From assembly GCA_008933835.1 (NCBI GenBank), contig WBUG01000035.1:1-33396 (forward strand): 33,396 bases of DNA, read 5' to 3'. Source of the DNA: Bacteroidota bacterium. Lineage in GTDB: Bacteria > Bacteroidota > Ignavibacteria > UBA10030 > UBA8401. The number at the start of each line of letters is the position of its first letter. Within the stretch, counting starts at the first letter, position 1. Position numbers and translations under genes: made by a program. A model generated the notes under the pieces. That model saw only the letters and a program-made list of their open reading frames with translations, ran no database searches and was not told where the DNA came from. Below, one piece after another: positions 30,674 through 33,396 of this stretch.

Positions 30674-30909
30674 TCGGATCGTTCTGACCTCCTTCGTCAC
30701 ACGACGCTGCGGCGCGCCCGGAATGGCGGGGAAGCGGTGTGCGGGCGAACCGCACCGGCCGCATTCCTCTTTCCTTTATCCGCCTCGGACGAACATCCGT
30801 ACTGTCCACCGTTCCGCCGATCGCCCCGCTCCGGTGACGGAGGACGCCGCTTTCGTGTGTCATTCATCACATCGAGCCGGACCGGGAAGGATGCGGAGAG
30901 TCCCATTTT
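30674..30909. other. Noncoding spacer before the surface-protein gene
   Basis: About 236 bases between the terminator and the next promoter. Short open frames exist on both strands but none has family-like sequence or a convincing start. Nothing regulatory was recognised. Confidence 0.4.
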
Positions 30910-30938
30910 TTGCATTTGAACCGCATCTGCTCTATCTT
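30910..30938 (+). promoter_or_regulatory. Promoter of the large cohesin/cadherin-like gene
   Basis: TTGCAT (30910-30915), 17 bases, TATCTT (30933-30938). The -10 matches that of the LOG gene promoter. It leaves a leader of about 85 bases before the ATG at 31032. Confidence 0.55.
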
Positions 30939-30949
30939 GTGACGTTCCG

Positions 30950-30990
30950 GCGACACCGGGCAGGGCATCGTGTGCGGTGGCCCGGGTCGC
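30950..30990 (+). promoter_or_regulatory. Leader hairpin of the large surface-protein gene
   Basis: GCGAC (30950-30954) and CCGGGC (30956-30961), with one bulged A, pair with GCCCGG (30980-30985) and GTCGC (30986-30990). The loop is 18 bases. No T run follows, so it is not a terminator. It lies early in the predicted transcript. Confidence 0.5.
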
Positions 30991-31031
30991 CCATTTGTGA
31001 CCATTCGTCCGCCCAACCCCATGAGCGCTGC

Positions 31032-33396
31032 ATGAAAGTCTATACCGCCCTGTTGACGTTCCTGTCGCTCGCCGTCACGGCCTCCGCGGCCTCCACCACC
31101 ACCATCAACGGCCTGCCGAACCAGGTGGCCGTGGGAGACACGTTCTACGTCACCGCTTCCGGTTCCATCGCCCCGTATTCGTGGTCGTCGTCGCATCCCG
31201 CCGTCGTACAGGTGACGCAGCTGGACAGCGTGAAGGCCGAGATCATCGTCCTCGGTGCGGCCCCGTCGGTCATGATCAGCGCCACCAGCATCAACGCGCA
31301 GACCGACGACCGCTTCATCGCCGCCCGGCATTTCTCCGTCCGCATCGCGGACACCTCCTTCATCGTCGGCGACACCGTGGAGGTGCCCGTCTACTATACG
31401 GACCGCTCCGTGCCGTTCGAGTTCCTGGCGGCGGACATCACACTGCCGTTCGACACGACCCTGTTCCGCTTCATCGGTGTCTCCCAGGCCGGTGCGCTGA
31501 CGAGCGGTATGACGGTGCTGGCCAACCGGGTAGCGGACGAGATCAAGATCGGCGTGGCGGCCACCCTGCCGGTGCCGTCGGCCGAGAAGCAGCTCTTCCT
31601 CACGCTGCGCTTCGCGGCGAAGGACACCGTCGCCGCGCCGGAATCGCGGCCGCTCCACTTCACGCAGTTCCGCGTGAACGAGACGGAGGACGGCGTGGTG
31701 CAGGACGGATGGCTCGTGCTGAATCCGGTGCCGAACTATCCGCCGCATTTCATCGACACGTTCGTGTCGCAGTCCATGAACGAGAACGGCCTCTTCACCT
31801 TCACGTTCACGGCGGCGGACTCCAACGGCGACGACGTGCACTTCCTCCTCACGCTGAACTCCGCCGGCGGCGCCGCATCGCTGGATTCGCTCACCGGACT
31901 CTTCAGCTTCTCGACGACGTACAACGACGCCGGCACCTATGACTTCGAAGTGACGGCGTCGGACGGCAACGGCGGCTTCACTCCCCACACGTTCACCGTC
32001 ACGGTGGACAACGTGAACCGGTCCCCGGTGTTCAGCGCGATGCCGGACACCATCTATATCAAAGAAGGAGTCCAGTTGAACGCTCCGCTGTACGCGACGG
32101 ACCCGGACCTCGACCCGCTGCGGTACCACGGCTCCGGTATGCCCATCGGCATGACGGTCGATTCGGTGACGGGGACCGTTCAATGGACCCCCGGATTCTT
32201 CGACGCCGGTTCGTTCATGGCGACCTTCACGGTCAAAGACCAGTACTTCGCGAGCGCGGCCTATACCCCGATCGTCGTGGTCATCGATTCCAACCGCACG
32301 CCTCTCTTCACCATCATGCCGGCCGATTCCGTCATCCCGGAGGGGTATGCGTACGGCTCCACCGTGCAGGCGGCGGACCCGGACGGTGACGTGCCCCGGT
32401 ACTACCTTCTCGACGCGCCACCCGGTTTCCTTCTCGACTCGCTCAGCGGCGCCATCGCCTTCCTGCCGACATCGGGCGATTCCGGCACCTACCAGATCGT
32501 CATCAAAGCGACCGATGGCAAGGCGTACGGCGACACCGTGGCGTCGTACTGGCTGACGGTGACGAACGTGAACCTCCCCCCGCAGTACACGCTGTCGCTT
32601 CCGGACACGATGTGGCTGGTCGAGAACACGCCGTTCACGTTCGATTTCGAGGCGATGGACCCCGACGGCGATCCCGTGACGTTCTACGCGCTCAACCTGC
32701 CGGCCGGCATGACCTTCGATTCCGTCTCCGGCGTCGCGGAATGGACGCCGACCTTCGAACAGGAGGGAGAATACACGCCGACCTTCAAAGTGAGGGATCC
32801 GTTCGGACTGTACGACTATAACGACGTCCGGTTCATCGTGCTGAACATGAACCGTCCTCCGCTCTTCGCGTCGGCGGTGAACGATACCACGGTCAACGAA
32901 GGACAGATGCTCGAGCTGACGTTCACCGGCAGCGATCCGGACGGCGATTCCCTGACGTTCTACCTGCTCACTCCGACGCCCAATGCGATGATATCGACCG
33001 GCGGCGTGCTCCAGTTCCAGCCGTCGTACGTCCAGGCCGGCGTCGAATCGCTCATCGTGATGCTCTCCGACGGAGCCGGTCTCGCCTTCGATACCGTGGC
33101 GGTGACCGTCCTCAACACGAACAATCCTCCCGTGTTCATGGTGACGATGCCCGACACGGCGGTGGCGCGGTTCGACACGCTCTGGTTCCCGTACTTCGCG
33201 ACGGACAATGAAGGGGATCATGTCTCCTATTCGCTGCTGCAGGCGCCGTCCGGAGCGTCGATTGATTCCTTCGGAGTGTTGAAGTGGGGGCCGCCCCCCG
33301 GCGCGGCCGGCGACCATCTGTTCGTGGTGCAGGCGTCCGATTCCCTCTCCAGCGTGACCGACACTGCCGTGGTGCGGGTGTACCGGCTCGGTGATG
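31032..33396 (+). CDS. Large secreted protein with cohesin-like domain and cadherin-like repeats (3' end outside window)
   Basis: 788 codons open to the window edge, translated by hand. Signal peptide MKVYTALLTFLSLAVTASA. Residues ~22-100 form an Ig-like (Big2-type) domain. About 105-228 resemble a type I cohesin-like fold (IADTSFIVGDTVEVPVYYTD, ADITLPFDTTLFRFIGV, KQLFLTLRFAAKD). From ~237 six cadherin/He_PIG-like repeats of ~90 residues follow, each with N-x-P-P-x-F, an EG/EN strand, A-x-DPDGD, a P-x-GM-x-DS-x-[ST]G-W-P turn and a D-G/D-F final loop; the calcium-type DPDGD is clear in repeats 2 to 5. No catalytic domain is seen so far. The C-terminus, possibly a T9SS signal, is missing. No Shine-Dalgarno is visible before the ATG, which is common in Bacteroidota. 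Likely an adhesin or scaffold. Confidence 0.85.
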   Translation, partial: MKVYTALLTFLSLAVTASAASTTTINGLPNQVAVGDTFYVTASGSIAPYSWSSSHPAVVQVTQLDSVKAEIIVLGAAPSVMISATSINAQTDDRFIAARHFSVRIADTSFIVGDTVEVPVYYTDRSVPFEFLAADITLPFDTTLFRFIGVSQAGALTSGMTVLANRVADEIKIGVAATLPVPSAEKQLFLTLRFAAKDTVAAPESRPLHFTQFRVNETEDGVVQDGWLVLNPVPNYPPHFIDTFVSQSMNENGLFTFTFTAADSNGDDVHFLLTLNSAGGAASLDSLTGLFSFSTTYNDAGTYDFEVTASDGNGGFTPHTFTVTVDNVNRSPVFSAMPDTIYIKEGVQLNAPLYATDPDLDPLRYHGSGMPIGMTVDSVTGTVQWTPGFFDAGSFMATFTVKDQYFASAAYTPIVVVIDSNRTPLFTIMPADSVIPEGYAYGSTVQAADPDGDVPRYYLLDAPPGFLLDSLSGAIAFLPTSGDSGTYQIVIKATDGKAYGDTVASYWLTVTNVNLPPQYTLSLPDTMWLVENTPFTFDFEAMDPDGDPVTFYALNLPAGMTFDSVSGVAEWTPTFEQEGEYTPTFKVRDPFGLYDYNDVRFIVLNMNRPPLFASAVNDTTVNEGQMLELTFTGSDPDGDSLTFYLLTPTPNAMISTGGVLQFQPSYVQAGVESLIVMLSDGAGLAFDTVAVTVLNTNNPPVFMVTMPDTAVARFDTLWFPYFATDNEGDHVSYSLLQAPSGASIDSFGVLKWGPPPGAAGDHLFVVQASDSLSSVTDTAVVRVYRLGD

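Noticed and set aside
30867-33317. Long minus-strand open frame opposite the cohesin/cadherin-like gene
   Set aside because: The plus strand carries a signal peptide and regular repeats; the antisense product is low-complexity Arg/His/Gly/Val.

Overview
The window looks like chromosomal DNA from a high-GC member of the Bacteroidota/Chlorobiota/Ignavibacteriota group, probably an Ignavibacteria-like lineage. Three secreted proteins (7197-8498, 13963-15627, 29330-30499) end in the 'N-[YH]-PNPFN' type A sorting domain of the type IX secretion system (T9SS). Lamin-tail proteins, an OprP-like porin and a cohesin/cadherin-like surface protein fit the same group. Single lines I counted run to about 70% GC in the main part. 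The first ~4.9 kb is near 45% and drops to about 33% at the left edge, so it looks imported. The exact lineage is an inference.

Region 1 (1-4993) is a defence island read right to left: abiEi, abiEii, hsdM, hsdS (cut by the window edge). Every junction overlaps. This places a type IV AbiE-like toxin-antitoxin pair as the leading genes of a type I restriction-modification operon. The AT-rich leader has a good promoter, a nested palindrome over the -10 and a second palindrome with the same geometry upstream. A hairpin terminator separates the island from ftcD.

Region 2 (5135-15627) is core or housekeeping-like: ftcD (histidine degradation/one-carbon), a propeller protein with a T9SS tail, a leftward membrane operon (multi-TM protein, CPBP protease, MFS exporter), an SQR/NDH-2-like flavoprotein, a LOG-family protein and an FG-GAP-like T9SS protein.

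Region 3 (15620-21039) reads leftward: a tandem adenylate kinase whose second half is degenerate, then an anchored PhnD-like binding protein, a histidine kinase and an NtrC-type sigma-54 activator joined by ATGA overlaps, then a small STAS-like protein.

Region 4 (21180-28509) reads rightward and looks like a phosphate/polyphosphate unit: a CYTH-like protein, a CYTH triphosphate tunnel enzyme, an SLC13 transporter, a DUF47/PhoU-like protein, a PiT transporter, an OprP-like porin and a lamin-tail lipoprotein, ending at a strong terminator. Pho-box-like repeats precede it. Substrates are inferred from family and context.

Region 5 (28529-33396) is cell-surface: an SdiA-regulated-type lipoprotein, a T9SS lamin-tail protein with an overlapping 36-residue membrane peptide, a terminator, and a large cohesin plus six-repeat cadherin-like protein running off the right edge.

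No tRNA, rRNA, CRISPR array, transposase or integrase was recognised.
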